From Sphingomonas phyllosphaerae (GTDB taxonomy: Bacteria > Pseudomonadota > Alphaproteobacteria > Sphingomonadales > Sphingomonadaceae): DNA of 64,000 nucleotides. The DNA lies in the NCBI GenBank assembly GCA_036946405.1, contig JAQIJC010000001.1:565001-629000 (forward strand), in the 5' to 3' direction. Of the stretch, positions 9,481-18,783 are shown in pieces (within the stretch, counting starts at the first letter, position 1; each line of letters begins with the position of its first letter). The notes under the pieces were generated by a model, which was not told the origin of the DNA, made no database searches, and was given only the letters and a program-made list of their open reading frames with translations. The position numbers were made by a program, and so were the translations under genes.

Positions 9481-10614
9481 TTATGCCGCCGCCAGTTTCG
9501 CCGCCGCGTCTGAAGCCTCGATCTCGGCGGCCTTCGCCTCGACCAGTCTGACGATATGGTCGATCATGTCGGCGTCCTGCACATGATGGTCGGTGACGCC
9601 CGACAGATAGACCATGTGCTTGCCGTTGCCGCCGCCGGTGATGCCGATGTCGGTCTCGCGCGCCTCGCCGGGGCCGTTGACGACGCAGCCGAGCACCGAC
9701 AGGCTCATCGGGGTGCGGATGTGCTGGAGCCGTTCCTCCAGCGCCTGCACGGTGCGGATCACGTCGAAGCCCTGCCGCGCGCAGCTCGGGCAGCTTACCA
9801 CGCGCACGCCGCGGTTGCGGATGCCGAGCGCCTTGAGGATCTCGAACCCGACGCGGACTTCCTCCTCCGGCTCGGCGGACAGCGAGACGCGGATCGTGTC
9901 GCCGATCCCGAACCACAGCAGCGAGCCGAGCCCGATCGACGACTTCACCGTCCCGCCGATCAGCCCGCCGGCCTCGGTGATGCCGAGGTGGAGCGGGCAG
10001 TCGGTCGCCTCGGCGAGCCCCTGATAGGCGGTGACCGCAAGGAACACGTCCGACGCCTTCACCGCGACCTTATATTCGTGGAAGTCGTGGTCCTGCAGCA
10101 GCTTGATATGGTCGAGCGCCGATTCGACCAGCGCCTCGGGGCACGGCTCGCCATATTTTTCGAGCAGGTCCTTCTCGAGCGAGCCGGCGTTGACGCCGAT
10201 GCGGATCGCGCAGCCATTGGCCTTGGCGGCGCGCACTACCTCCGCGACACGATCCGACGAACCGATATTGCCGGGGTTGATGCGCAGGCACGCCGCGCCG
10301 GCATCGGCGGCTTCGAGTGCGCGCTTGTAGTGGAAATGGATGTCGGCGACGATCGGCACCTTGGCGGCGCGGACGATCTGGCCGAGCGCGGCGGTGGAGG
10401 CGACGTCGGGGCAGCTGACGCGGACGATGTCCGCCCCGGCCTCTTCGCAGCGGCGGATCTGGTCGATCGTCGCGGCGGCATCCTCGGTCGGCGTATTGGT
10501 CATCGTCTGCACGGTGACCGGGGCATCCCCGCCGACGGGGACGTTGCCGACCATGATCTGGCGGCTGGGACGACGCGCGATATCGCGCCACGGACGGATC
10601 GACATGACCGCCAT
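9481..10614 (-). CDS. ispG: 4-hydroxy-3-methylbut-2-enyl diphosphate synthase (IspG/GcpE)
   Basis: An iron-sulfur enzyme of the MEP isoprenoid pathway, 377 residues. The TIM-barrel part contains [20 protein letters not shown] and [12 protein letters not shown]. The cluster ligands are the cysteines of [11 protein letters not shown] and of [11 protein letters not shown]. An alternative start three codons in (10605, MSIRPWRDI) is equally possible. It leads a minus-strand run of four tightly spaced genes. Confidence 0.96.
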   Translation of the reverse strand: MAVMSIRPWRDIARRPSRQIMVGNVPVGGDAPVTVQTMTNTPTEDAAATIDQIRRCEEAGADIVRVSCPDVASTAALGQIVRAAKVPIVADIHFHYKRALEAADAGAACLRINPGNIGSSDRVAEVVRAAKANGCAIRIGVNAGSLEKDLLEKYGEPCPEALVESALDHIKLLQDHDFHEYKVAVKASDVFLAVTAYQGLAEATDCPLHLGITEAGGLIGGTVKSSIGLGSLLWFGIGDTIRVSLSAEPEEEVRVGFEILKALGIRNRGVRVVSCPSCARQGFDVIRTVQALEERLQHIRTPMSLSVLGCVVNGPGEARETDIGITGGGNGKHMVYLSGVTDHHVQDADMIDHIVRLVEAKAAEIEASDAAAKLAAA

Positions 10615-10677
10615 ATACGCGCGTGGCGTGGCAGTTCAAAGTCGCAGCAGCCGCCAACCAGTGCTAGGCGACCGCAA

Positions 10678-11844
10678 ATGCAGCGTCATTACGGCCTGGA
10701 CTGGCTCCGCATCGGGGCGTTCGCGATCCTGATCGTCTATCATGTCGGGATGGTGTTCGTGCCGTGGGACTTTCATGCGAAGCTGCCGGGCGCGTGGTGG
10801 GTGGCGGTGCCGATGATGGCGTCGAACCCGTGGCGGCTGGCGTTGCTGTTCCTCGTCTCGGGCTATGCCAGTCGGGCGCTTATGCTGCGGAACAAGGCGC
10901 CGTGGCGGTTCGCGCGGCAGCGCTCGCTGCGGCTGCTGGTGCCGCTGATCTTCGGCATCGTGGTGATCGTTCCGGTGCAGCCGTGGGTCGAGATGGTCGA
11001 GAAATACGGCTATGCGGAGGGCTTCTGGCACTTCTGGTGGCACGATTACTTCCGGTTCGGCGCGCTCGGTCTGCTGTTCGTGCCGGCATGGAACCATTTG
11101 TGGTTCGTCGCCTATCTGTGGGTCTATACGCTGGTGCTCGCCGCCGGCGCGCTGCTGCTGCCGCAGGGGCTGCGGCGCGCGATGCAGGCGGGGTTCGTGT
11201 GGACGATGCGCGGTCCGGCGCTGCTGATCGTGCCGATCGCCTGGATGGTGTTCGTCGGCTTCTGGCTGTTCCCCGGCGCGCGCGAGACGCACGGGCTGGT
11301 CGACGACGGCGTCGCGCACTTCAGCTACTTTCCGTTCTTCCTGTTCGGCTATGCGCTGGCGTGCGCGCCGCAGACGCTGGCAGCGCTGGTCGCGCGATGG
11401 AAGGCGTCGGCGGCGATCGCGCTATTGGCCTATGTGGTGGTGGCGGGAATCGAGATCCGCTGGCCGGGCAGCCGGATGCCCTATCCGTGGGGGATCGTCT
11501 TCTCGGTGGCGCGATCGGTCGAGGGCTGGGCGGCGGTGGCGGCGCTGATCGGCTATGCCGACGGACACTGGAACCGCGACCGATCGTGGCGGCGGATGCT
11601 GACCGAAGCGGTGTTCCCCTTCTACATTATCCACCAGTCGATCATCGTGCTGGTCGCCTTCTGGCTGGCGCCGCTCGCACTGCCCGGCGGCGTGGCGTTC
11701 GCGGTGCTGGTCGCGGCGACGCTGGCGGGGTGCTGGGCCTTCTATCTGGGTGGGCGGGCGATTGGACCGTTGCGGCCGTTGATCGGGTTGCGCCGGCACG
11801 CGTCGCGGCGGACGCATGTCGATCCGCGACCGGCGATCGTTTAA
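10678..11844 (+). CDS. Acyltransferase 3 family membrane protein
   Basis: A 388-residue polytopic protein. It begins MQRHYGLDWLRIGAFAILI, the usual opening of acyltransferase-3 proteins, followed by IVYHVGMVF with the conserved helix-1 histidine. About ten membrane segments follow, and FPFYIIHQSIIVL near the end carries the late conserved histidine. Members acylate sugars or glucans at the membrane; the substrate is unknown. A REPIN-like repeat follows the stop. Confidence 0.86.
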   Translation: MQRHYGLDWLRIGAFAILIVYHVGMVFVPWDFHAKLPGAWWVAVPMMASNPWRLALLFLVSGYASRALMLRNKAPWRFARQRSLRLLVPLIFGIVVIVPVQPWVEMVEKYGYAEGFWHFWWHDYFRFGALGLLFVPAWNHLWFVAYLWVYTLVLAAGALLLPQGLRRAMQAGFVWTMRGPALLIVPIAWMVFVGFWLFPGARETHGLVDDGVAHFSYFPFFLFGYALACAPQTLAALVARWKASAAIALLAYVVVAGIEIRWPGSRMPYPWGIVFSVARSVEGWAAVAALIGYADGHWNRDRSWRRMLTEAVFPFYIIHQSIIVLVAFWLAPLALPGGVAFAVLVAATLAGCWAFYLGGRAIGPLRPLIGLRRHASRRTHVDPRPAIV

Positions 11845-11851
11845 GGGTGAC

Positions 11852-11946
11852 CGTCATTCCCGCGCAGGCGGGAATCCAGAACCCCTGCCGATCACGCTCC
11901 TATCGGCGGACCTGCGCGTCTGGATTCCCGCCTTCGCGGGAATGAC
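11852..11946. repeat. REPIN-like repeat, family C (copy 2)
   Basis: Both arms are ATTCCCGC..GCGGGAAT hairpins with CTGCGCGTCTGG beside the right arm. It lies between the acyltransferase gene and motB, at the left boundary of the flagellar locus. Confidence 0.9.
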
Positions 11947-11953
11947 GAAGGCT

Positions 11954-12856
11954 TTACTGCCCGAACGTTCCCGCGCGATAGAGCAACGTGATCGCGACGC
12001 GGCGGTTGCGGGGGTCCTGCGGATTGTCGGCGATCATCGGCTCGCGGTCGGCGACGCCTTCGATCCGGTTGAAACGCGCCTCCGGGATGCCACCCAGCGC
12101 GAGCCGGCGGCGCGTCGCCTCGGCGCGGCCCGACGACAGCATCCAGTTGTTCATCGCACGCGGATCGCCATAGGGCAGGCTGTCGGTATAGCCGCGGATC
12201 ATGATCGGGTTCTGCGTCTCCTTGATCCCCTGCGCGACCAGCCCGATCAGCGCCGAGGCATCGGTGGCCAGCGCCGTCGTTCCGAGCGCGAACATCGAAT
12301 AATCGGCATCGTCGACCAGATCGATGCGCATCCCGTCCGGCGTCATCGAGAAGCGGATGTGCTTCGCCAGTTTCGCCAGCTCGCGCTGCGCGGCGATCTT
12401 TTCCATCACCTGCTGGCGCAGCTTGGCAAAATTCTTGGCGTCCTCCTTGGCGATCGCGCTCGCGCTGCGCAGCGAGCCCTTCTTGCCGAAGCCCTTGGCC
12501 TCACCGACCGGATTGTCGGTGACGAGCGCCAGCGCATGCAGGTCCGACGTGCCCGCCTTCGGCCCGGTCTTCTCCTTCGACGTCAGCGATTCGCCGCCGC
12601 CGATCCCCTGCCCGCCGATCCCGACGCGCTTCTTGTCGATCAGCGTCGGCGCGAAATAATCGGCGATGCCCTTGCGCTGCTTCTCGGTCGTCGCGCCGAG
12701 CAGCCACAGCAGCAGGAAGAACGCCATCATCGCGGTCACGAAATCGGCATAGGCGACCTTCCACGCGCCGCCGTGGTGTCCCCCGGCGACCATGGTGATC
12801 TTCTTGACGATGACGATCTTGGGCGGCTCGTTCTTGCCGTGCGGAGCTTTTGCCAT
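11954..12856 (-). CDS. motB: Flagellar stator protein MotB
   Basis: A 300-residue stator subunit that anchors the motor to peptidoglycan. The single membrane helix AWKVAYADFVTAMMAFFLLL contains the proton-carrying Asp. The C-terminal OmpA-like domain reads MIRGYTDSLPYG with SSGRAEATRRRL. The start at 12856 (MAKAPHGK) precedes the basic cytoplasmic tail; the upstream open frame is the hairpin region and is not used. It lies downstream of motA, separated from it by a perfect palindrome. Confidence 0.95.
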   Translation of the reverse strand: MAKAPHGKNEPPKIVIVKKITMVAGGHHGGAWKVAYADFVTAMMAFFLLLWLLGATTEKQRKGIADYFAPTLIDKKRVGIGGQGIGGGESLTSKEKTGPKAGTSDLHALALVTDNPVGEAKGFGKKGSLRSASAIAKEDAKNFAKLRQQVMEKIAAQRELAKLAKHIRFSMTPDGMRIDLVDDADYSMFALGTTALATDASALIGLVAQGIKETQNPIMIRGYTDSLPYGDPRAMNNWMLSSGRAEATRRRLALGGIPEARFNRIEGVADREPMIADNPQDPRNRRVAITLLYRAGTFGQ

Positions 12857-12880
12857 TTTACTTGGCTCCTTCGGAGCAGC

Positions 12881-12959
12881 GGCACCGGCCCGCTCCCCCA
12901 CCCGACCGCCCATTCAGGGTACGATCGTGGGCGGTCGGGTGGGGGAGCGGGCCGGTGCC
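12881..12959. promoter_or_regulatory. Perfect 32-bp inverted repeat between motA and motB
   Basis: The arms 12881-12912 and 12928-12959 are perfect inverse complements over 32 bp, with a 15-nt loop. The left arm starts GGCACCGGCCCGCTCCCCCA. The structure sits 27 bp after the motA stop and 24 bp before the motB start and would form in the mRNA. It has no T tract, so it looks like an mRNA stabiliser or attenuator rather than a simple terminator. That reading is inferred. Confidence 0.75.
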
Positions 12960-12985
12960 GATCATCGGCGGAAGCCGATCAAACA

Positions 12986-13849
12986 TCACTTACCGCGCAG
13001 GCCGTCGAAGACCTCGGCGAAGCCGGGCTGGTTCTTGTGGTCGATCCCCGAGCGCGCCGCCTCGATCACCAGCGGCTGCGGATGGCCGTGGAGCGAGGCG
13101 ATGATGATCTGCTTGACGACGTGATAGATCGCCGCGTCGGCTGACACGACCTGCTTCAGCCGCCCGGCGAACGGATTGACGATGCCGTACGCCAGCAACA
13201 CGCCCATGAAGGTGCCGACCAGCGCCGAGCCGATCATGCCGCCCAACACCGACGGCGGCTTGTCGATCGAGCCCATCGTCTTCACGATGCCGAGCACCGC
13301 CGCGACGATGCCGAGCGCGGGCAGCGAATCGGCGAGGCTCTGCAGCGTATGCTCCGGCCCCTCGACCTCGTGGTGGTGGGTCTTGATCGCGTTTTCCATC
13401 ACCTCCTCGACGGCGTGGACGTCGAGCGTGCCCGAGGACACGACGACCAGCCGCAGCGTGTCGGCGATCAGGTTGACCAAAGTATGGTCCTTCAGCAGTC
13501 GCGGATATTCGGCGAACACCGCCGACGACTTCGGATCCTCGACATGCGGCTCGAGCGCGATCGGCCCCTCCATCCGCAGCATCTTCATCAGCTTGCTGAC
13601 GAGGAAGATGACGTCGAGATAGTCCTGCTTCTTGTAGACCGGCCCCTTGAAGACCTTGCCGAGCCCGCCGCCCAGCGCCTTTAGCTCCTTGCCGGAATTG
13701 CCGATGACCAGCGCGCCGACCGCGGCGCCGCCGATGATGAGCATCTCGTGCGGGATCGCCTCGAACACGGGTTCGAGGTTGCCGCCGGTGATGGCGAAAC
13801 CGCCGAACACCATGCCGAGGAGGATGACGAGGCCGATGGCCGGGAACAT
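12986..13849 (-). CDS. motA: Flagellar stator protein MotA
   Basis: A 287-residue four-helix stator protein forming the proton channel with MotB. Segments include AIGLVILLGMVFGGFAITGG, LADSLPALGIVAAVLGIVKTM (conserved proline before the third helix) and VGTFMGVLLAYGIVNPFAGRL. The length is canonical. It is probably co-transcribed with motB despite the strong hairpin between them. I could not identify a convincing sigma-28 or sigma-54 promoter in the 280 bp upstream. Confidence 0.96.
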   Translation of the reverse strand: MFPAIGLVILLGMVFGGFAITGGNLEPVFEAIPHEMLIIGGAAVGALVIGNSGKELKALGGGLGKVFKGPVYKKQDYLDVIFLVSKLMKMLRMEGPIALEPHVEDPKSSAVFAEYPRLLKDHTLVNLIADTLRLVVVSSGTLDVHAVEEVMENAIKTHHHEVEGPEHTLQSLADSLPALGIVAAVLGIVKTMGSIDKPPSVLGGMIGSALVGTFMGVLLAYGIVNPFAGRLKQVVSADAAIYHVVKQIIIASLHGHPQPLVIEAARSGIDHKNQPGFAEVFDGLRGK

Positions 13850-13994
13850 GCGCTTTTCCCCAATTCGCTTGCGGGATGATTCTCGAAGGCCGTGGTTAAC
13901 CCGACAGCGGTGGAGAAGTGGTTACCGCGGGGGTGCGGAGGAGATTATCGTTCGAATGGGGCAAGCATGGGCACAGGCGCATCTCCGCCGCTCG

Positions 13995-14098
13995 GCCTGA
14001 ACCTGTCGAGGGGCGTATTACGGGCGAGTGGCGGCGGATCGCGTCGCGGCGTCCGGGGTCCGGGCATGTGCTTCGACAGGCTCAGCACGAACGGAGGC
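13995..14098. repeat. Imperfect inverted repeat, family F (copy 1)
   Basis: The right arm reads CTTCGACAGGCTCAGCACGA followed by ACGGAGGC. The left arm CCTGAACCTGTCGAGGGGCG is a decayed inverse copy. It lies between flgL and motA. A better preserved relative is at 16463-16583. Confidence 0.6.
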
Positions 14099-14129
14099 CT
14101 TGCGGCGTCGTGGTCGCGACCGACGACGA

Positions 14130-15026
14130 TCAGCGCAGGTAGCTGAACAGCGACAGCTGCGACAATTTGGAGAAGCTGGACTGGGTCGCGTTGAGGATCG
14201 TCATCGTCTTGGCGAATTCCGCCGCGGCCGAGGTGATGTCGGTATCTTCCAGCGACGAGCGCAACTCCTCGCGATCGGCGGAGATATTCTCCTGCAGCGT
14301 CTGCTGGAGTTCGACGCGCGCGGCGCGTGCGCCGACCGACGCCTGGACGATCGACACCTGATCGGTCGCCGTATTGACCTTGTCGAGCGCATCGCGCGCC
14401 GCCTGACCGGTCGTGTCACCCCCCTGCAACGCGGCCGCCAACTGCGAGAGCATCGCCAGCGTGTCGCCGGCCGGGCTCTGGAAGATGCGCGCGGCGGTTT
14501 CGGTCGGCTGGATCGACATGTTGTCGGCGATCGGCACCTCCGACAGCGACGGCGCGGTATTGTAGGCGAAGGTGCCGTCGGCGTTCCTGGTCACCGCCTG
14601 CGTCCCGTCGGCGCTGCCGAACAGCGAACGACCGTTCGAATCGGTGACGTTGCCCAGCCCCACCAGCGTGTCGACGACCGCCTTCAGCTCGTCGCCGATC
14701 ACCTTGCGATCCTGCGCGCTGAGCGAGCCGTTGCCGGCGCGCACCGTCAGTTCGGTGGCGCGCTGCATCTGCGTGGTGATCGATTCGAGCGTCGTGTCCG
14801 CCTGCGAGAGCATCGACTGCGACATGTTCATGTTCGACGTATAGGCGGCCGCGTCGATGTTCTTGCGGTCGAACTCGGCCAGCTGCTGCCCGATCGTGAC
14901 GTTTTCGGAGGGCGAGGTGAACTTCTTGCCGGTCGCGATCTGCGTCTGCAGCTTGACCGCGGTGGACATCAGCGATCCCATCCGCGCCGCGGACCGATCG
15001 AACATGAGGCTGCTGGCGATCTGCAT
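14130..15026 (-). CDS. flgL: Flagellar hook-filament junction protein FlgL (HAP3)
   Basis: A 298-residue flagellin-like junction protein between the hook and the filament. The N-terminus SSLMFDRSAARMGSLMSTAVKLQTQIATGKK and the C-terminus FAKTMTILNATQSSFSKLSQLSLFSYL are the paired coiled-coil ends typical of FlgL. It is exported by the flagellar type III system. It starts 5 bp after the flgK stop and ends the flg block. Confidence 0.93.
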   Translation of the reverse strand: MQIASSLMFDRSAARMGSLMSTAVKLQTQIATGKKFTSPSENVTIGQQLAEFDRKNIDAAAYTSNMNMSQSMLSQADTTLESITTQMQRATELTVRAGNGSLSAQDRKVIGDELKAVVDTLVGLGNVTDSNGRSLFGSADGTQAVTRNADGTFAYNTAPSLSEVPIADNMSIQPTETAARIFQSPAGDTLAMLSQLAAALQGGDTTGQAARDALDKVNTATDQVSIVQASVGARAARVELQQTLQENISADREELRSSLEDTDITSAAAEFAKTMTILNATQSSFSKLSQLSLFSYLR

Positions 15027-15031
15027 GACGC

Positions 15032-16375
15032 TTACCTGATCTCGAGGATCGACTGGAAGGTTTCCTTGGCGACCTGGATGACGCGGCTGGACGCCTGATA
15101 CGCCTGCTGGAACTTCAGCAGGTCGATCGCTTCGTTATCGAGGTTGACGCCGGTCAGTTCGGAGCGCGTGGTGATCGCGCCGTCGCGGATCGTGGTCTGC
15201 GCATCCGCGACCAGCCGCCGCTGCTTGAGCGTCGCGGCATTGTCGGTGATGAGCGCCTGTACGCTGCCCTCGAACCCCATGCTGGTGCGCTTGCCCGCCA
15301 GCGCGGCGAGGTTCGACGCATCGCGCGATCCGCCCGCCCGACCCGCGGCCGCGATCTGGTCGCCGCCGGTCAGCTTGACCGTGAAGACGGTGGGATCGGT
15401 CGCGCTCGCTTCGAAGAAGTCGGTGCCGGGATTGCCCTTCTGGTCGTCGCCGGCGGCTTGCAGGTCGTTGACCGTCTGGGTCAGATCGGTCGCGATTCGC
15501 CCCAGCGCGTCGCGTGCGGAGGCGATCCGCTGCGCGCCCTCGACCATGCCGGCGAGCGACCCGCCTTCGGGATCGAACAATGTCGGCGTGCCGCTCGACG
15601 GGCGCACCGCGAGCGCGACGTTGCTGCCGGTGCGCCCATAGGCGACCTCGCTGGCGTCGCGCGGATCGACCAGCACCGGGCCGTTCGGTCCGCCCGCGCG
15701 CACCGTGGCGCGGCCGTAATCGTCGAGCTTGACGTCGATGTCGCTCAGCGCGCTCATCTGCTGGAGCAATTCGTCGCGCTGGTCCATCAGGCCGGCCATC
15801 GCCGACGTGCCGGGTGCGGTGCGCACCAGCCCCTGATTGACCTTGAGCATCGCCTGGTTGAGCCGCGACAGTTCGGCGGCGCCCTGTACGGCCTGCCCGT
15901 CAAGCTCGGCCCCGGCATCGTCGAGCGCGCGCGCGGTGACGCCGAACGCATCGGCGACCGACGAACCCGCGCTCAACATGCCGGCGCGCAGGGCGGCGGA
16001 GGACGGATCGGCCTGCAGCGCGGTGCCGGCGGCGAAGAAGCCGGTCAGCCGCGACGACAGCCCGCCGCTGCTCAGCGCGGTTTCAATCCGCTCCAGCCAG
16101 ACCGAGCCGGCCTGCGTGCGCGACAGATCGGACGATGCGGTGCGCAGCGTCTGGTCGGCGTAGCTGTTGCCGGCGCGCAAGACGTTGAAGGCCGACGCCC
16201 CCATGCCGTTCGGCGACGAGGTGTTCCAGCCGGTGCCGCCGGTGATCTCGCGGATGCTGGGGGTACGGCGGACGTAGGACGCATTGCCGGCATTGGCGAT
16301 GTTCTCCGACGTCGTCGCCAGCGCCGTCTGGTACGTGCGCACGCCCGAAGCGCCGAGGGAGAGCAGATCACTCAT
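15032..16375 (-). CDS. flgK: Flagellar hook-associated protein FlgK (HAP1)
   Basis: A 447-residue hook-filament junction protein. The N-terminal LGASGVRTYQTALATTSENIANAGNASYVRR contains the rod/hook-type SxNxAN signature. The C-terminal GVNLDNEAIDLLKFQQAYQASSRVI is the matching family motif. It pairs with FlgL in the next gene. About 235 bp of repeat-containing DNA separates it from flgJ. Confidence 0.95.
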   Translation of the reverse strand: MSDLLSLGASGVRTYQTALATTSENIANAGNASYVRRTPSIREITGGTGWNTSSPNGMGASAFNVLRAGNSYADQTLRTASSDLSRTQAGSVWLERIETALSSGGLSSRLTGFFAAGTALQADPSSAALRAGMLSAGSSVADAFGVTARALDDAGAELDGQAVQGAAELSRLNQAMLKVNQGLVRTAPGTSAMAGLMDQRDELLQQMSALSDIDVKLDDYGRATVRAGGPNGPVLVDPRDASEVAYGRTGSNVALAVRPSSGTPTLFDPEGGSLAGMVEGAQRIASARDALGRIATDLTQTVNDLQAAGDDQKGNPGTDFFEASATDPTVFTVKLTGGDQIAAAGRAGGSRDASNLAALAGKRTSMGFEGSVQALITDNAATLKQRRLVADAQTTIRDGAITTRSELTGVNLDNEAIDLLKFQQAYQASSRVIQVAKETFQSILEIR

Positions 16376-16462
16376 GCGGTGAGAGTCGCACGATTCGGGT
16401 TAAGATCGGGTTGATGTGGAGTATTTGGAGGCGGTGCCTGCCGGGTGACCGGACTCCCCCCC

Positions 16463-16583
16463 TCCTCCGTTCGTGCTGAGGAGGCATTGAGCGAAGTCGA
16501 AATGCCGTCTCGAAGCATCCTTCCGCGCATGTCCTTCGAGACGAGGCTTCGACAGGCTCAGCCTCTCCTCAGGACGAACGGAG
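16463..16583. repeat. Inverted repeat, family F (copy 2)
   Basis: The left arm begins CCTCCGTTCGTGCTGAGGAG and runs through TTGAGCGAAGTCGAAATGCC. The right arm mirrors it as CTTCGAGACGAGGCTTCGAC through ACGAACGGAGG. It lies between flgJ and flgK and may add a break between the two, but no terminator T tract is seen. Confidence 0.75.
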
Positions 16584-16610
16584 GTAGGGCGGGAGCCGGC
16601 GGTGACCGAG

Positions 16611-16946
16611 TCAGGGCTTCGGGGTCGCTGCCTCGGTCGAGCCCGCCCCGATCTCCGGCTGCGACTGCGCGAGAAACTTGCTCATCGCCTGCCCGATGCC
16701 GAGCGGGTGGTGCTCGGCCATGTTCTGGACGACCTTCTGGTCGCTCATGTCGCGGAACGTGTCCATCGCCTTGCTGTCGATCAGCGGATCGGCGAGCTTC
16801 GCCTGCCGCATCGACTTGAGCATCATGCCGGTGAACACCGATTCGAACTGCTGCGCGGCCTTGTCGAGGTTCTGCTTCGTCGCGGCGCGCGAGAGCCCGG
16901 TGTCGAGCCCGGTCTGGCCGGTGATCGGTCCGATCGCGTCCGTCAT
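16611..16946 (-). CDS. flgJ: Rod-binding protein FlgJ, single-domain form
   Basis: This 111-residue protein matches only the N-terminal rod-capping half of enterobacterial FlgJ: AAQQFESVFTGMMLKSMRQA and MSDQKVVQNMAEHHPLGIGQAM. The muramidase domain is absent, as is usual in alphaproteobacteria, so a separate peptidoglycan hydrolase is required. The transglycosylase at 26156 is the obvious candidate. The ATG at 16946 overlaps the flgI stop as TGATG; a GTG one codon upstream is less likely. Confidence 0.88.
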   Translation of the reverse strand: MTDAIGPITGQTGLDTGLSRAATKQNLDKAAQQFESVFTGMMLKSMRQAKLADPLIDSKAMDTFRDMSDQKVVQNMAEHHPLGIGQAMSKFLAQSQPEIGAGSTEAATPKP

Positions 16947-18040
16947 CACAGCACCACCAGTTCGGCCTTGAGCGCGCCGGCTTCCTTCAGCGCCTCGAGG
17001 ATCGCGACGAGGTCGGCCGGGGAGGCGCCGATCGCATTCACCGCCTTGACGACATCGGCCAGCTTCGGGCCGGGCGTGAGCAGGAACATCGGCTTCTTCT
17101 CCTCGGTGACCTGCACGTTCGAGCGGTTCTCCAGCGCGGTTTGGCCGTTGCTGAGCGGGGCGGGCTGGCTGACGCGCTGGCTCTCGTCGATGCGGACGGT
17201 CAGCTTGCCGTGCGTCACCGCCGCCGGCGCGAGGCGGACCGCGGAGTTGATGACCACGGTGCCGGTGCGCGCGTTGACGATCACCTTGGCGGGCGGCTCG
17301 GCGCTGTCGACGGTGAGGTTCTCGATCTCGCTCATCAGCGTCGCGCGGACGTCGGCACCGACCGGCGCGCGCACCGCGACCGACACCGCGTCGGTCGCCT
17401 GCGCCGAGCCGAAGCCGAGCTTGCGGTTGATCGCGGCGGCGACGTTCTGCGCGGTCGTGAAGTCGGCGCGGGCGAGATTGTAGGTGAGGAACGGCGTGTC
17501 GGCGAACCCGGTCGCGACCGCGCGCTCCACGGTCGCGCCCTCGGGAATGCGACCGGTCGAGGGGACGTTGACGACGATCTTCGATCCGTCCGCACCCTCC
17601 GCACCCAGCCCGCCGACCGCCAGATTGCCCTGCGCCATCGCATAGACCTGCCCATCGGCGCCTAGCAGCGGGGTGAGCACCAGCGCACCGCCGCGTAGCG
17701 ACTTGGCCTTGCCCATCGAGGCGACGGTGATGTCGATCCGCTGGCCGGGCTTGGCGAACGGCGGCAGCTCGGCGGTGATCAGCACCACCGCGGCGTTCTT
17801 CAGCCCCGGATTTGCATTTGGGGGCAGTTGCAGCCCGAAACGCGACGCGACCGCCTTCACCGATTGCACGGTATATTCGAGATTGTCGTCGCCGGTGCCG
17901 GGCAGCCCGACGACCACGCCGTACCCGGTCAGCTGGTTCGAGCGGATGCCCTGGAACCCGCCCAGATCCTTGATGCGGTCTGCCTGCGCGGGCACCGAGA
18001 CGATCAGCGCGAGGAGCGCAATGAAGAGCGTGCGCAGCAT
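16946..18040 (-). CDS. flgI: Flagellar P-ring protein FlgI
   Basis: A 364-residue periplasmic ring protein around the rod. The signal peptide MLRTLFIALLALIVSVPAQA is followed by DRIKDLGGFQGIRSNQLTGY and VVGLPGTGDDN, the FlgI hallmarks. It ends VAILEALKEAGALKAELVVL. Assembly needs the chaperone FlgA, encoded at 24710. Start and stop codons overlap those of its neighbours, which indicates translational coupling in the flgBCDEFGHIJ transcript. Confidence 0.97.
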   Translation of the reverse strand: MLRTLFIALLALIVSVPAQADRIKDLGGFQGIRSNQLTGYGVVVGLPGTGDDNLEYTVQSVKAVASRFGLQLPPNANPGLKNAAVVLITAELPPFAKPGQRIDITVASMGKAKSLRGGALVLTPLLGADGQVYAMAQGNLAVGGLGAEGADGSKIVVNVPSTGRIPEGATVERAVATGFADTPFLTYNLARADFTTAQNVAAAINRKLGFGSAQATDAVSVAVRAPVGADVRATLMSEIENLTVDSAEPPAKVIVNARTGTVVINSAVRLAPAAVTHGKLTVRIDESQRVSQPAPLSNGQTALENRSNVQVTEEKKPMFLLTPGPKLADVVKAVNAIGASPADLVAILEALKEAGALKAELVVL

Positions 18041-18783
18041 CAGAACGGGCTCACCACCTGGAAGAAGCGGGACAGCCAGCCCTGACGGCTGGCGCGGGCG
18101 ACGTCGCCCTTGCCGGTATAGGCGATCTGCGCATCGGCGACGCGGGTCGATTCGACGCGATTGTCGCGGTCGACGTCGGCGAAGCGGACGATGCCCTTGA
18201 TCTGCACGAATTCGTCGCCGCGGTTGAGCGTCACGCGCTTCTGACCGCGCACCAGCATCGTGCCGTTGGGATAGACTTCGGCGACCGTCACCGACACTTC
18301 GCCGGACAGGGAGTTCGACTGGTCGGCCGCGCCGGTGCCGTTGAAGCCGCGATTGCCGCTGGCGCCGATATCGCTGGGGCTGAGCAAGCCGCCCAGCGGG
18401 CCGGTGGTCGGCGGCGTGAGCCCGAACGAGCCCTTCGAATCGATCTTCGACGCCGAGGACTTGGACGCCGCGGTCCGCTCGACCAGCACGATCGTCAGCG
18501 GATCGCCGACGCGGCGCGCGCGCCAGCCCTCGTAAAGCGCGGCGTAGCCGCCCGACGCCTGGAAGATCGCGCCATCGGCGACCGGCGCGGCCGGCATCGG
18601 GGCGACCGGCTCGACGCGCGCGGCGCTGAAATCCTCGGCAGGCTTCTTCTTGAGCAGCTTGCCGAAGACACTGGCGTGCGCGGGCGCGGGCACCAAAGCG
18701 ACCACGGCGGCGGCGCCGAGCACCCCGCCCACGATCACCCGCAACCGTCGAAAAGAATGCGACATCATCATGATGCGACTCAT
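18040..18783 (-). CDS. flgH: Flagellar L-ring protein FlgH, without lipobox
   Basis: A 247-residue outer-membrane ring protein. Family segments are LYEGWRARRVGDPLTIVLVERTAA, SLSGEVSVTVAEVYPNGTMLVRGQK and FVQIKGIVRFADVDRDN. Unusually, no cysteine is present anywhere. The N-terminus MSHSFRRLRVIVGGVLGAAA ends ALVPAPAHASVFG, an ordinary signal-peptidase-I site rather than the lipobox of classical FlgH. The first ATG (18783) overlaps the flgG stop as ATGA; internal ATGs at codons 5-7 could also serve. Confidence 0.93.
   Translation of the reverse strand: MSRIMMMSHSFRRLRVIVGGVLGAAAVVALVPAPAHASVFGKLLKKKPAEDFSAARVEPVAPMPAAPVADGAIFQASGGYAALYEGWRARRVGDPLTIVLVERTAASKSSASKIDSKGSFGLTPPTTGPLGGLLSPSDIGASGNRGFNGTGAADQSNSLSGEVSVTVAEVYPNGTMLVRGQKRVTLNRGDEFVQIKGIVRFADVDRDNRVESTRVADAQIAYTGKGDVARASRQGWLSRFFQVVSPF

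Noticed and set aside
13850..14129. Possible sigma-28 promoter for motA around TTAACC near 13900
   Set aside because: No TAAA-N15-GYCG arrangement is present, and no GG-N10-GC element either. The promoter of motA stays unassigned.
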